The notes under the pieces: generated by a model
Told to the model about the DNA's origin: nothing
Database searches by the model: none
What the model saw: only the letters and a program-made list of their open reading frames with translations
Shown: positions 1 to 8,006 of the stretch, piece after piece
How the letters are laid out: each line of letters starts with the position of its first letter
Position numbering within the stretch: position 1 is the first letter of the stretch
Made by a program: the position numbers and the translations under genes
Assembly (NCBI RefSeq): GCF_040689395.1
Contig: NZ_JBFAZX010000002.1
Location: 124,001-188,000 of the forward strand
Length of the DNA: 64,000 nucleotides
Direction of reading: 5' to 3'
Source of the DNA: Dactylosporangium sp040689395
GTDB taxonomy: Bacteria; Actinomycetota; Actinomycetes; Mycobacteriales; Micromonosporaceae

Positions 1-14
1 CAGGGGACTGTCAT
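1..14 (-). CDS. Start of a gene running off the left edge (first four codons)
   Basis: Reading leftward, an ATG lies two bases after the stop codon of the neighbouring permease gene (arrangement TGA-CG-ATG) and gives M-T-V-P before the window ends. In SsuABC/TauABC-type transporters the ATPase gene often follows the permease, so the ATP-binding subunit is the expected product. That is inferred from gene order only; nothing in 14 bases identifies the protein. Confidence 0.35.
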
Positions 15-16
15 CG

Positions 17-835
17 TCAAAGGCCAGCCAGGCCGGTGCGCCGCTGCCAGCGCAGCAGGCGCCGCTCCACCACGCTGAAGATCGCGTTGAGGATGATGCC
101 GATCAAGCCGATGAGCACGAATGCGGACCACATACTGAGATACTGGAAACTGGACTGGGCGACCACGATCTGATAGCCGAGGCCGGCCGTCGTCGCATAG
201 AGCTCGGAGATCACCATCAGGATCAGGCCGATACCGAGACTGACACGCAGCCCCGCCATGACCTGAGGCATGGCCGCGGGGACGACGACCCGCCAGTACA
301 ACGTCGCTTTGGCAAGCCGAAGGCTGCGCGCGCTGCGCAACCACATGGGGTCGACACCAGCCACACCGTCAGCCGTGTTGATCATAATGACCCAGACACT
401 GCCGAGGAAGATCAGAAAGATGTTCATGCCGTCCGTGACACCGAAGATCTGGACGGCGATCGGCAGCAGCACGGTATTCGGAATCGAGGTGAAGAACCGT
501 ACGACCGGGTTGTACATCCTGGCGGCGACACGGCTGCGCCCCAGGATCACGCCTACCGCGATGCCGGCCACGACGGCGAGACCCCAGCCGCGCGCGAACC
601 GGGAAAGGCTCGTGGTCACCTGGTCCCAGAACAGTTCGGACAGGTAGAGCTGCGACGCGTCCGACGAGAGCCACATGGTGGCGAACTGCTGGAGCACCTT
701 GCTCAGCGGCGGGAAGAACACGGAACCGTTGACCCTGCCGTAGATCTCCCACCCGACCAGCAGCACGGCTACCAGCCACACGGCGCTGACCGACTTCGCG
801 AGCCGGCGCGACGCATCCCCGACTTGACTAGGCAA
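17..835 (-). CDS. ABC transporter permease, SsuC/TauC-like (second of a pair)
   Basis: Integral membrane subunit of a nitrate/sulfonate/taurine-class importer (BPD_transp_1 fold). About six hydrophobic segments are visible, and the cytoplasmic EAA-like loop that docks the ATPase is recognisable as A-A-R-S-L-R followed by V-V-V-P-A-A-M-P-Q and G-L-R-V. The start is uncertain. The frame is open upstream to a TTG at 889, but a TTG at 835 overlaps the previous gene's stop by 8 bp, follows a GGTGG stretch and gives a normal length of 272 residues. The substrate cannot be read from the sequence. Two non-identical permeases side by side suggest a heterodimeric channel instead of the usual SsuC homodimer. 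Confidence 0.85.
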   Translation of the reverse strand: MPSQVGDASRRLAKSVSAVWLVAVLLVGWEIYGRVNGSVFFPPLSKVLQQFATMWLSSDASQLYLSELFWDQVTTSLSRFARGWGLAVVAGIAVGVILGRSRVAARMYNPVVRFFTSIPNTVLLPIAVQIFGVTDGMNIFLIFLGSVWVIMINTADGVAGVDPMWLRSARSLRLAKATLYWRVVVPAAMPQVMAGLRVSLGIGLILMVISELYATTAGLGYQIVVAQSSFQYLSMWSAFVLIGLIGIILNAIFSVVERRLLRWQRRTGLAGL

Positions 836-1604
836 CGGGCACCCACCGCACAAAACGGCGCTCCAGCTTGACCAACAAGGAGTACACAAGCGCTCCGATC
901 ACACCAAGTAGCAGGACCCCGGCGTAGACGACATCCGGTCGCAACGCCTGGGTGTACTGGACGAGCACGGTTCCAACGCCATAGCGGGCGCCCAGAAGCT
1001 CGGTGCTGATGATCACGATCAGCGAGATGCCCACCGCGATCCGGACGCCGGTCAGGATGGACGGGACCGCGCTCGGCAGAGTGACGAACACCTGACGTCG
1101 CCACCACGGCCAGCGCAAGGACCGCGCCGCGTCGAGCCGCATGGGTTCGGTGGTGGCGACGCCGTAGATCGTGTTGATCAGAATCGGCCAGAAGATCGCG
1201 TAGAGAGCGATCGACACCTTCATCTGCATGCCCAGCCCGAACAGCATGATGCCGATCGGGATCAGGGCCGTCGCCGGCACGGACCGGAACGTGTTGACGA
1301 CGACCTCGGTCGGGCGCTGCAGGAAGGTGATGCTGCTTGCCGCCAGCCCGATGAAGATCGCGACACCGGACCCGATGAGCACCGAGATGCCCCAACTCGC
1401 GGCCGTGTCACCCGCCGCGTCGAGGAACTCGTGGTCACCGAGCACCGTCGGCAGCGCACGGGCCACGGACCACGGGCTCGGTAGCGATGCTTCAGCGACG
1501 ATGTGCAGCGACCCGAGCAGTTGCCAGACCAACACGAGACTGGCAAGCCCGAGCGCCGCGAACGCCACGGACGAGAGCTTGCCCTCCTGCCGTTCCCGTT
1601 CCAT
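828..1604 (-). CDS. ABC transporter permease, SsuC/TauC-like (first of a pair)
   Basis: Membrane subunit of the same importer as the following gene, 258 residues. It has the same layout, with about six transmembrane segments and an EAA-type loop (D-A-A-R-S-L-R, then V-T-L-P-S-A-V-P-S and G-V-R-I). The ATG at 1604 is preferred over longer open frame because GGAGGAAGG sits just upstream. The substrate is unknown; this family imports sulfonates, nitrate and also pyrimidine-type compounds. The neighbouring catabolic genes suggest the substrate of the island or one of its products. A candidate operator lies about 195 bp upstream. Confidence 0.87.
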   Translation of the reverse strand: MERERQEGKLSSVAFAALGLASLVLVWQLLGSLHIVAEASLPSPWSVARALPTVLGDHEFLDAAGDTAASWGISVLIGSGVAIFIGLAASSITFLQRPTEVVVNTFRSVPATALIPIGIMLFGLGMQMKVSIALYAIFWPILINTIYGVATTEPMRLDAARSLRWPWWRRQVFVTLPSAVPSILTGVRIAVGISLIVIISTELLGARYGVGTVLVQYTQALRPDVVYAGVLLLGVIGALVYSLLVKLERRFVRWVPVA

Positions 1605-1866
1605 AGAGGCCTTCCTCCGTGGCGAGTCAAGTCCGACGGTCGTCGCCCGGTCGAGGACGTCGAGCCAGGATCGGAGTGGACTGGAGTGGACTGTGCGACC
1701 ACACGAATTCACCAGCACCGAGGGCCTGGTTACAGATCATGGTGGGTGTGTCGAAGGACACTATCCCAGCCCCGAGGCACCGTCAATGGACGGGACAACG
1801 TCTCGTATCTCAATACGGAAACCGGCCCGGCGCCCCAAGGGTGCCGGGCCGGCGCATCCGGCGATG
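1605..1866. promoter_or_regulatory. Intergenic region with one candidate 19-bp operator (1799-1817)
   Basis: This gap lies between the M20-like gene and the permease pair, both on the minus strand, so it should hold the transporter promoter. At 1799-1817 the sequence CGTCTCGTA-T-CTCAATACG matches the left half of the island-wide palindrome in 8 of 9 positions. The right half is poor. A second, weak copy 20 bp away (centre 1788) is barely above background. Confidence 0.45.
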
Positions 1867-3093
1867 TCACACGCCGGTCGGGTCCGCTCGACGCTCGAGC
1901 GATGGTGACGGTTCGGCGAGCAGGGCCGCGTAGATACGGCTGAACGCGATCAGCTGATCGACCGCGAGCGTCTCCCGGCGGGGATCGGCGGGCGAGCGAC
2001 CGCTCTGCGGCCCGAGCCGCACCGTGTCGATGCCGTGAGTGCGCAGCACGACGCCATCGGTCGATCCGGTCCATCCGGCGATCGGGGGCGGCGCACTGCC
2101 GAACTCGGCCTCCCACAGCCGCCGGGCGGCGCTCACGATGGGGGCGTCCCGCGGCGTGCCGGCCGCGGGGTGTAACGGCTCGGCCGTGACGCCGACGGTG
2201 CAATCCCCGAGCGCGGTGCCGGCCATCGCGGCCCGCAGATGAGCCTCGACCTCCGCGGCCAGGTGGACCGGGTCCTCCCCCGGCATGGTGACCACGTAGA
2301 GGTCGAGCCGCACCTGCGCGGGCAGGAGGTCCGGCTTGGCGGTCGATCCGCAGCGGATCGCCCCGATCCCGGCCTGGGGGCCGATCTGCCCCGCCGGGGG
2401 GCGGCTGGCCAGGTAGCTGTCGCGCCAGGCACTGACGGCGGCGAGGATCTGGCCCGTATGCGCCGCGACGCCCCCGGACGGTACCGCCGAATCGGGAGCC
2501 AGCGCCGCGCCGTAGCCGCCGGTGACCCGCACCCGCAGGTACAGCGCGCCGGGCTCCTCCCACAGCACCGTCGGCGGCCCGCACTTGGCCACGATCGCGG
2601 CCGGCGGGCGCGGATGGTGCGCCAGATACGCCAGTACACCCGCGGCCGCACCACCGCGGCGGTGCGTCCCCGAACCGGCGAGCAGAAGGCTGCCACGGCG
2701 GGCGGTCACGAAACCGGCCAGTGCCGCCGCCGCGGGCCCGCGCGCCACGCCCAGCCCGAACCCCTCGACCTGGCCGTCCCGCACGCGCAACGGACCGGAG
2801 CCGTCCGCCCGGCCGGTGATCGCGGCCTCGGACTCCGCCGCGTTCAGCGACGTGTCCAGGTGCGAGTACAGCAGCGGGCCGGCGCCGCAGGCCGCCACCA
2901 GGTTCGCCCCTCCGGCCGAGTACCGCTGCACCGCCCAGGCGATGTCCGGCCACCGCGCGGCACACCAGTCCCGCAGCGCCGTGGCGGCGGCGAGCTCGTG
3001 ACCGCGCGGGGCCGGTGTCGCGTCCAGAACGCGCAGGACGTCGAGGACCTCGGCGCTCAGAAACGACCCCAGTCGTCTGAGGCCGGGCGCCAC
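1867..3093 (-). CDS. M20 peptidase-family protein lacking most catalytic residues
   Basis: A 408-residue protein with the M20/ArgE/DapE architecture. The first metal-binding motif survives as S-H-L-D (His78, Asp80), there is a central lid domain around 185-300, and a late stretch S-T-D-G-V-V-L-R resembles the family's (G)TDxxxLR segment. The bridging aspartate motif (usually G-x-G-x-x-D) reads G-V-A-R-G-P at 115-120. The DEE general-base/metal motif reads T-H-R-R-G-G at 143-148, and the final metal-binding histidine is not seen. Hydrolysis by the normal two-zinc mechanism therefore looks impossible. The GTG start at 3093 overlaps the preceding dioxygenase gene by 37 bp. The role is unknown; it may be a binding or structural protein, or have changed chemistry. 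Confidence 0.7.
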   Translation of the reverse strand: MAPGLRRLGSFLSAEVLDVLRVLDATPAPRGHELAAATALRDWCAARWPDIAWAVQRYSAGGANLVAACGAGPLLYSHLDTSLNAAESEAAITGRADGSGPLRVRDGQVEGFGLGVARGPAAAALAGFVTARRGSLLLAGSGTHRRGGAAAGVLAYLAHHPRPPAAIVAKCGPPTVLWEEPGALYLRVRVTGGYGAALAPDSAVPSGGVAAHTGQILAAVSAWRDSYLASRPPAGQIGPQAGIGAIRCGSTAKPDLLPAQVRLDLYVVTMPGEDPVHLAAEVEAHLRAAMAGTALGDCTVGVTAEPLHPAAGTPRDAPIVSAARRLWEAEFGSAPPPIAGWTGSTDGVVLRTHGIDTVRLGPQSGRSPADPRRETLAVDQLIAFSRIYAALLAEPSPSLERRADPTGV

Positions 3094-4274
3094 ACGTCGA
3101 TGTTGCGCGGGTCGGCCGGCATCCTGCGGGGACGGTGGGTCTCGTGCTCCTCGGGGGTGAAGACCCGGTGGCGGTCACAGAGCTCGAAGCGCGGGCCGAA
3201 CTTGAGATCGTGCATGTAGAACGCGATCGACGTCGACGCGGAGTGGTTGACGATGTCCGAGGCGATCGGCGCGCCCTTGTACAGCGCCCGCGCCCGCATC
3301 CGCATGACGTGATCCAGGCTCTTCATGGCGAAGCACAGGTGCGCCACGTAGTGCTCGGTGTTCTTCTGGATGGCGAGGCTGTGGTGGTAGCGGTCCTCGC
3401 ACCGCAGGAACGTGGTGGACCCGACGACGTAGTCGGAGTGCAGGAAGCCCAGCACGTTGGTGTAGAAGTCGAGGCTCTCCTCGTAGCGCGAGGTCGCGAT
3501 GAACGGGTGCACGAGGTCGAGCGGGCGGATCTCGATGTGCGGCGCCTCGGCGTACTCCTGGAACTCCGTGAACAGCTCGACGATCAGGCCGTCCGGGTCC
3601 TTGACGGCGAAGCCGTTGTCGCACAGCGCCGCCTGGCGTTCCTGCAGCGGCAGCACCTCCAGGCCGGCGTTGAGCACCCGCTTGCGCAGCTGCTCGAGCA
3701 CCTCTTCGCTCTCGACGCTGTAGCCCACGGCCACGGTCCAGCCGTTCTCGCGCTCCGGCGCGTTGATCAGCTCGATCGAGTGGTGCTCGATGTCGGCGCG
3801 CAGGTACGCGTACTCGTCGGTGCGCTGCTCGAGCTGCAGCCCGACGTGGTACTCGAGGAAGTCGATCGTCGCCTGCATGTCGGGCACCTCGATGCGGGCG
3901 TACTCCATGCCGTACGGCCCGCGCGGCCGCTCGCTCTTCGTCATCTGCTGTGCCCTTCTGGCGGCGGCCTCCGGCCGTTCGGTGTACTCGTAAGCCGTGA
4001 TCGCCTGCTGGGCGATCACCGGTCGCCACGTCTGGCGCACGAAGCTCTCGTGCGAATCGCTCTGCAGGTAGCCGAGCAGGTCGTCGCCGGTGGCGAACTC
4101 GACGGACATGGTGTGCGTGAAGGTCGTGTCCCGGGTGCTGATGTTCTGGCCCATCGACCAGTTCCGCATCGCCGGGTAGCGGTCCGGGAACGTCGCGAGC
4201 GTCGCGAGCACCGACTCGCGGACCTCGGCGGGGACCTCGTCCTTGAACCGGAAGGAAAGCGTGTGCCTGATCAT
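3057..4274 (-). CDS. Dabb domain fused to extradiol ring-cleavage dioxygenase (VOC) domains
   Basis: A 405-residue fusion. Residues 1-96 form a Dabb (stress-responsive alpha/beta barrel) domain starting M-I-R-H-T-L-S-F-R-F. Residues about 120-240 and 250-380 are two glyoxalase/VOC modules as in type I extradiol dioxygenases. The likely Fe(II) ligands are present in the second module: His256 (L-V-H-P-F), His312 (A-H-L-C-F) and Glu364 (R-F-E-L). The likely role is meta-cleavage of a catecholic intermediate made by the adjacent Rieske oxygenase. The ATG at 4274 has an AGGGA ribosome site seven bases after the beta-subunit stop. The N-terminal Dabb domain is unusual; its purpose is unknown. Confidence 0.8.
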   Translation of the reverse strand: MIRHTLSFRFKDEVPAEVRESVLATLATFPDRYPAMRNWSMGQNISTRDTTFTHTMSVEFATGDDLLGYLQSDSHESFVRQTWRPVIAQQAITAYEYTERPEAAARRAQQMTKSERPRGPYGMEYARIEVPDMQATIDFLEYHVGLQLEQRTDEYAYLRADIEHHSIELINAPERENGWTVAVGYSVESEEVLEQLRKRVLNAGLEVLPLQERQAALCDNGFAVKDPDGLIVELFTEFQEYAEAPHIEIRPLDLVHPFIATSRYEESLDFYTNVLGFLHSDYVVGSTTFLRCEDRYHHSLAIQKNTEHYVAHLCFAMKSLDHVMRMRARALYKGAPIASDIVNHSASTSIAFYMHDLKFGPRFELCDRHRVFTPEEHETHRPRRMPADPRNIDVWRPASDDWGRF

Positions 4275-4281
4275 GGCGTCC

Positions 4282-4800
4282 CTAAAGAATGAAGCTGAGG
4301 CGCGCACCGGCCGGCAGCGCCTCATGCGTGAGGATGGACCGGCGCAGCCAGAAACGCAGTCCATCGTCCGTGGGCAGCAGGAGGTGCTCGTAGCGCCCGA
4401 CGTAGGTGTCGAACTGCCCGTCACGCGCGCGGTGCACCACGAACGACGCGGTCACCCGAAGCTTGTCCTCGTGCGCGAAGGCGCGCACGTTCGAGATGAG
4501 CCGGTGCGTGCGCGAGTGCGGGTTCTCGGCGTGCGCCTTGCGCGACTTGAGCCGCTTGACCCTGGCCAGCAGCAGATCGTAGTCGTCGTCGACGAACGAA
4601 CCGGACTCGTGCAACGACCAGCCCGCGTAGTCGGTGGTCGGGATCTCGTAGCGGGCACCCTGCGCGAACAGCGCCAGCCAGTCGTCGTAGCGCCAGGCGT
4701 CCAGGATGTCGGCCTCCTCGTAGAGGAAGTCCTCCACCTGCGCCCGGCTCAGCGCGTGACCGGCCACGGTCACCACGCCGTATTCGCCTACGGCTGTCAT
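4282..4800 (-). CDS. Aromatic-ring-hydroxylating dioxygenase, beta subunit
   Basis: Small structural subunit (172 residues) of a Rieske non-haem iron oxygenase, of the NTF2-like/SnoaL fold family (BphA2/NdoC type). Visible family features are an N-terminal helix with E-D-F-L-Y-E-E-A-D, then W-L-A-L-F-A-Q-G-A-R-Y, and a central H-S-R-T-H-R-L-I-S-N-V. Its ATG overlaps the alpha-subunit stop (ATGA), so the two subunits should be made together as an alpha3beta3 complex. It is followed after seven bases by the ring-cleavage gene. Confidence 0.92.
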   Translation of the reverse strand: MTAVGEYGVVTVAGHALSRAQVEDFLYEEADILDAWRYDDWLALFAQGARYEIPTTDYAGWSLHESGSFVDDDYDLLLARVKRLKSRKAHAENPHSRTHRLISNVRAFAHEDKLRVTASFVVHRARDGQFDTYVGRYEHLLLPTDDGLRFWLRRSILTHEALPAGARLSFIL

Positions 4801-6152
4801 CGCACGTCCCGTCCTTCCAGGAAACTCGCCGGCCGCTTGCCATCGACCCGCAGCCCGTTGTCGATACCGACGGCGCTGACCCAGTGCCGCCAGAACCCCC
4901 GCATCGCGCCTTCGTCAATCGATCTGCCCTGCACGCCCTTCACCTCGTCGACCATGCCGCGGGACATGTCGCTGAAGTCCAGTTCGCCGCGCCGTTCGTT
5001 GGCGGTGGCCTCGATGCCACGCTGCACCGCCTCGTACGCCTCGATGTCATCGGGCGTCGCCAGGCCACCGGGGCCGACGAAACTGACGACCGTCTTCATC
5101 CGCAGCGCGCGGGAGGCCGGGTCCTCGACGCGGGGCACGAGCTGCCAGGCGCGCACGTCGGTCTGAGCGGCGCTGACCGGTTCGAGCTGGCGGATGGACA
5201 GCCCCTCGATGTCGAACAGGAGCAGGTTGGGGAACACGAACAGGATGTGGCTCTCGTCGGCCACGTAGTGCGCGCGCTGCTCCCCGAGCCGCTCGGTCAT
5301 CTCCTTGCGGTGGGCCGCGGTGCGCGCGCGCTCGTCCTCGCCGAAGCGCGGCTCCCAGATCATGCTGATCCGCCCGCCGTGCCCGGTCAGCACGAGCAGC
5401 GAGTGGCCGTTGCCGAGGTTGTAGGCGTACTGGTCGTCGTCGGTGACCGCGAACCCGTTCTCGCGCAGGTATCCGACGAACGTGTTGTGCGTGGGCGAGA
5501 AGTGGTAGCCGTCCATCGCGTTCTCCACCGCGAGCTTCCAGTTGCCCCGCACGCTGTACAGCTGTACGCCGGGAAGCGTCGTCATGCCACTGACGTGCTG
5601 CTGCTCGATCATGGTCATGTAGTCGGCCGCATCGCCGAGATGCTCCAGCAGCGGCGGCACGTCCGGGTTGAAGGACACGAAGACGTAACCCTCGTGCGTC
5701 TCCAGGCGCGGCACGGCCCGCAGCTTCATGCTCTCGCGCAGGCCCTCACTGCCCTCGTACGCCGAGTCGTCCGGGATCGCGGCGACGTCACCGTTGTTGC
5801 GGAACGTCCACGCGTGGTAGAAGCACTGGAACAGCTTGCTGGAACCTGTCGTCTCGCGGCACAGCACGGTGCCACGATGCGGGCACGAGTTCAGCCAGGC
5901 GCGCACCTCGCCGTCGGTGTCCCGGCAGAAGATCAACGGCCGCCCGGCGAGTGTGCGTACGATGAAGTCGTTCGGCTTGGCGATCTCGGTCTCGTGCCCG
6001 AGATACAGCCAGTTCTGCAGCCAGACGTTGTCCCGTTCGCGGTCGAAGATCTCCGATGAGCGGTACGCCTCTCGGTTCACCCGGAACGTCAGCCGGTCCC
6101 AATCCTCGACGATCATCGGCATGCCTGCTCCGTCGCGACCCGCCTGCGGCAT
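4797..6152 (-). CDS. Aromatic-ring-hydroxylating dioxygenase, alpha subunit (Rieske)
   Basis: Catalytic subunit of an O2-dependent ring dihydroxylase, 451 residues from the ATG at 6152 (GGAG upstream); ATGs at 6122 and 6116 are alternatives, also with GGAG. The Rieske [2Fe-2S] motif is complete, C-P-H-R-G and later C-F-Y-H. The mononuclear iron site is present as E-N-A-M-D-G-Y-H-F-S-P-T-H (bridging Asp and two His). Electrons probably come from the divergent ferredoxin/reductase pair at 6363-7633. The aromatic substrate cannot be told from the sequence. Transcription probably starts in the adjacent gap that carries tandem operator copies. Confidence 0.93.
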   Translation of the reverse strand: MPQAGRDGAGMPMIVEDWDRLTFRVNREAYRSSEIFDRERDNVWLQNWLYLGHETEIAKPNDFIVRTLAGRPLIFCRDTDGEVRAWLNSCPHRGTVLCRETTGSSKLFQCFYHAWTFRNNGDVAAIPDDSAYEGSEGLRESMKLRAVPRLETHEGYVFVSFNPDVPPLLEHLGDAADYMTMIEQQHVSGMTTLPGVQLYSVRGNWKLAVENAMDGYHFSPTHNTFVGYLRENGFAVTDDDQYAYNLGNGHSLLVLTGHGGRISMIWEPRFGEDERARTAAHRKEMTERLGEQRAHYVADESHILFVFPNLLLFDIEGLSIRQLEPVSAAQTDVRAWQLVPRVEDPASRALRMKTVVSFVGPGGLATPDDIEAYEAVQRGIEATANERRGELDFSDMSRGMVDEVKGVQGRSIDEGAMRGFWRHWVSAVGIDNGLRVDGKRPASFLEGRDVR

Positions 6153-6180
6153 GGAGATCCGCTCCTTCGCTCGTTCAGAT

Positions 6181-6342
6181 TATCATGCATCATGAGATGC
6201 CATCTCACAATGCGCTAAGACTGTCCCAGCCGGCGAGGGGTGTCAAGACTAGCCCGCAAGTGCGCGGAGGTGTTGACGACGCAAGGTCCGCTTGCCATCA
6301 TGGCGTCTCGCAATGAAAAACGGCATCTCGTCATGTGATAAC
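6181..6342. promoter_or_regulatory. Divergent promoter region with two tandem pairs of a 19-bp palindrome
   Basis: This region separates the leftward Rieske operon from the rightward ferredoxin operon. Sites lie at 6181-6199 and 6201-6219, and at 6304-6322 and 6324-6342; within each pair the spacing is exactly 20 bp. The best copies are CATCTCACA-A-TGCGCTAAG (6201) and CGTCTCGCA-A-TGAAAAACG (6304), with left halves matching the consensus CRTCTCGCA in 8 and 9 of 9 positions. The site at 6181 is weak. Each pair lies close to one of the two start codons, as expected for repressor or activator sites. Confidence 0.6.
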
Positions 6343-6362
6343 CGAGAGCGGAGGCTCCGACC

Positions 6363-6665
6363 ATGCCGTACGTCATCACCTCGTCCTGCGTCGACGTCAT
6401 GGACAAGTCCTGCATCGAGGAGTGCCCCGTCGACTGCATCTACGAGGGCGACCGGATGATGTATATCCAGCCCGACGAGTGCGTCGAGTGCGGCCGCTGC
6501 GAGCCGGTCTGCCCGGAGGTATCGATCTTCCACCACGAGGACCTGCCCGAACCGGTCCGGCAGTTCGAGCGGATCAACGCGGAGTTCTTCACCGAGCTCG
6601 GCTCGCCAGGCGGAGCGCGCAAGGTCGGCCGGACCGGCGCCGACCACCCGGACGTGGCCTCATGA
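6363..6665 (+). CDS. 7Fe (3Fe-4S/4Fe-4S) ferredoxin
   Basis: Soluble electron carrier of 100 residues with the FdxA-type double cluster pattern. The first half has C-V-D-V-M-D-K-S-C-I-E-E-C-P, and the second has C-V-E-C-G-R-C-E-P-V-C-P. This is the seven-iron class, not the [2Fe-2S] Rieske or plant type that most ring dioxygenases use. It is translationally coupled (ATGA) to a ferredoxin-NADP reductase. It lies between the Rieske oxygenase and, further on, the 2-oxoacid:ferredoxin oxidoreductase, either of which could be its partner. A GGAGG-like site precedes the ATG. Confidence 0.93.
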   Translation: MPYVITSSCVDVMDKSCIEECPVDCIYEGDRMMYIQPDECVECGRCEPVCPEVSIFHHEDLPEPVRQFERINAEFFTELGSPGGARKVGRTGADHPDVAS

Positions 6666-7633
6666 CCGAGCATGAGGTCGACCTGCTCATCGTGGGCGCC
6701 GGGCCGACGGGACTGTACGCCACCTACTACGCCGGCTTTCGCGGGCTGAAGGTCGCGCTGCTCGACGCACTGCCCGAGGTGGGCGGCCAGATCGCGGCGC
6801 TGTACCCGGAGAAGGCGATCTACGACGTGGCCGGCTTCCCCGCGGTGCGTGGCCAGGACCTGGTGGACGCCTTGTACGCCCAGGCGGCGCAGGCGGATCC
6901 GCTCCTGCTGCTCGGCAGCAGCGCCGTCTCGGTGCGCGAACACGACGAGGGTGTGGACGTCACGACCGACACCGGTGACGTGGTGCGCGCGAAGGCGTTG
7001 CTCATCACCGCCGGCATCGGCAACTTCACTCCCCGAGAGCTTCCCGTCGGCTCCGAGTACGCCGGTCGCGGTCTGCGCTACTTCGTCCCACGGCTCGACG
7101 AGCTCGCCGGCCTCGACATCGTCGTCGTCGGCGGCGGGGACTCGGCACTGGACTGGGCACTCGGCCTGGAGCCGATCGCCCGCAGCGTCACGCTGGTGCA
7201 CCGCCGGGCACAGTTCCGGGCGCACGAGCGCAGCGTCGAGCAGTTGCACGCCTCATCCGTGCGCGTGCTCACACCGTACGAGGTGCACAAGATCAGTGGC
7301 GAGGTCGCGGTCGAGGAGGTCGTCGTGACGACGCGCGCCGGCGATCAGCAGGTGCTGCCCGCGCAGGCGGTCGTCGCCGCACTCGGGTTCATCGCCGACC
7401 TCGGGCCGATCGAGGGATGGGGGCTGCAACTGCGGCGCCGGCACATCCTCGTCGACCGCACCATGCGCACGAACCTCTCCCGCGTCTTCGCGGCCGGCGA
7501 CATCGCCGACTACGACGGCAAGGTCAAGCTGATCTCCATCGGCTTCGGTGAGGCCGCGCTCGCGGTCAACCACATCACCACCGTTGTCCGGCCGGGTTCG
7601 TCGGCCACTCCCGGCCATTCCTCGGACCTGTGA
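6662..7633 (+). CDS. Ferredoxin-NADP+ reductase, thioredoxin-reductase-like
   Basis: FAD flavoprotein of 323 residues that moves electrons between NAD(P)H and ferredoxin. The FAD-binding motif is G-A-G-P-T-G near the N-terminus, the NADP motif is G-G-G-D-S-A-L-D-W-A-L, and the C-terminal F-A-A-G-D-I-A with K-L-I-S-I-G-F-G-E-A-A is typical of the YumC-type FNRs. The redox CxxC of true thioredoxin reductases is absent, which supports the FNR assignment. Its ATG overlaps the ferredoxin stop. It probably feeds the Rieske oxygenase. Confidence 0.9.
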   Translation: MTEHEVDLLIVGAGPTGLYATYYAGFRGLKVALLDALPEVGGQIAALYPEKAIYDVAGFPAVRGQDLVDALYAQAAQADPLLLLGSSAVSVREHDEGVDVTTDTGDVVRAKALLITAGIGNFTPRELPVGSEYAGRGLRYFVPRLDELAGLDIVVVGGGDSALDWALGLEPIARSVTLVHRRAQFRAHERSVEQLHASSVRVLTPYEVHKISGEVAVEEVVVTTRAGDQQVLPAQAVVAALGFIADLGPIEGWGLQLRRRHILVDRTMRTNLSRVFAAGDIADYDGKVKLISIGFGEAALAVNHITTVVRPGSSATPGHSSDL

Positions 7634-8006
7634 TGCTGTGGTGACCAACACCCGATCGCCGTGCTGCGTCAGCGCCTGCATGACGTACAACTGCTAGGCT
7701 ACGAGCACCAAAAACGCTGCCCACACAAAGAACGGGCCCACGAAAAACGGCGCTGCCCACAAGAACGGCGCTGCGGAGGCTGAACTCCGGCTCCCGGGTC
7801 GTCGTGGTTGCTCGCGGGCCGTCGCGTCAGATCGCTTGTCGACGACCGACTGCTAGCGCTGCATCATGAAGACCATCGACGCGACTCTGGGAGCGGGACC
7901 GCGCCGCGCACGACCACCCATGCGAGAACGATCCCCGGATGATGTACGTGTATATAGTACTCCAGCACGCCGATCGCCAGGTGTCTGATGCCCGAATCGA
8001 GGACCG
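7634..8006. other. Intergenic region with short direct repeats
   Basis: There is no convincing gene in these 373 bases. Three imperfect direct repeats built around A-A-C-(G-G)-C-G-C-T-G-C lie at 7713-7725, 7746-7756 and 7764-7774. The last 11-mer pair is identical and 18 bp apart. The region should contain the promoter of the IclR gene; a weak half-site of the island palindrome (TGCGAGAAC, 7921-7929) is the only regulatory resemblance seen. Confidence 0.4.
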
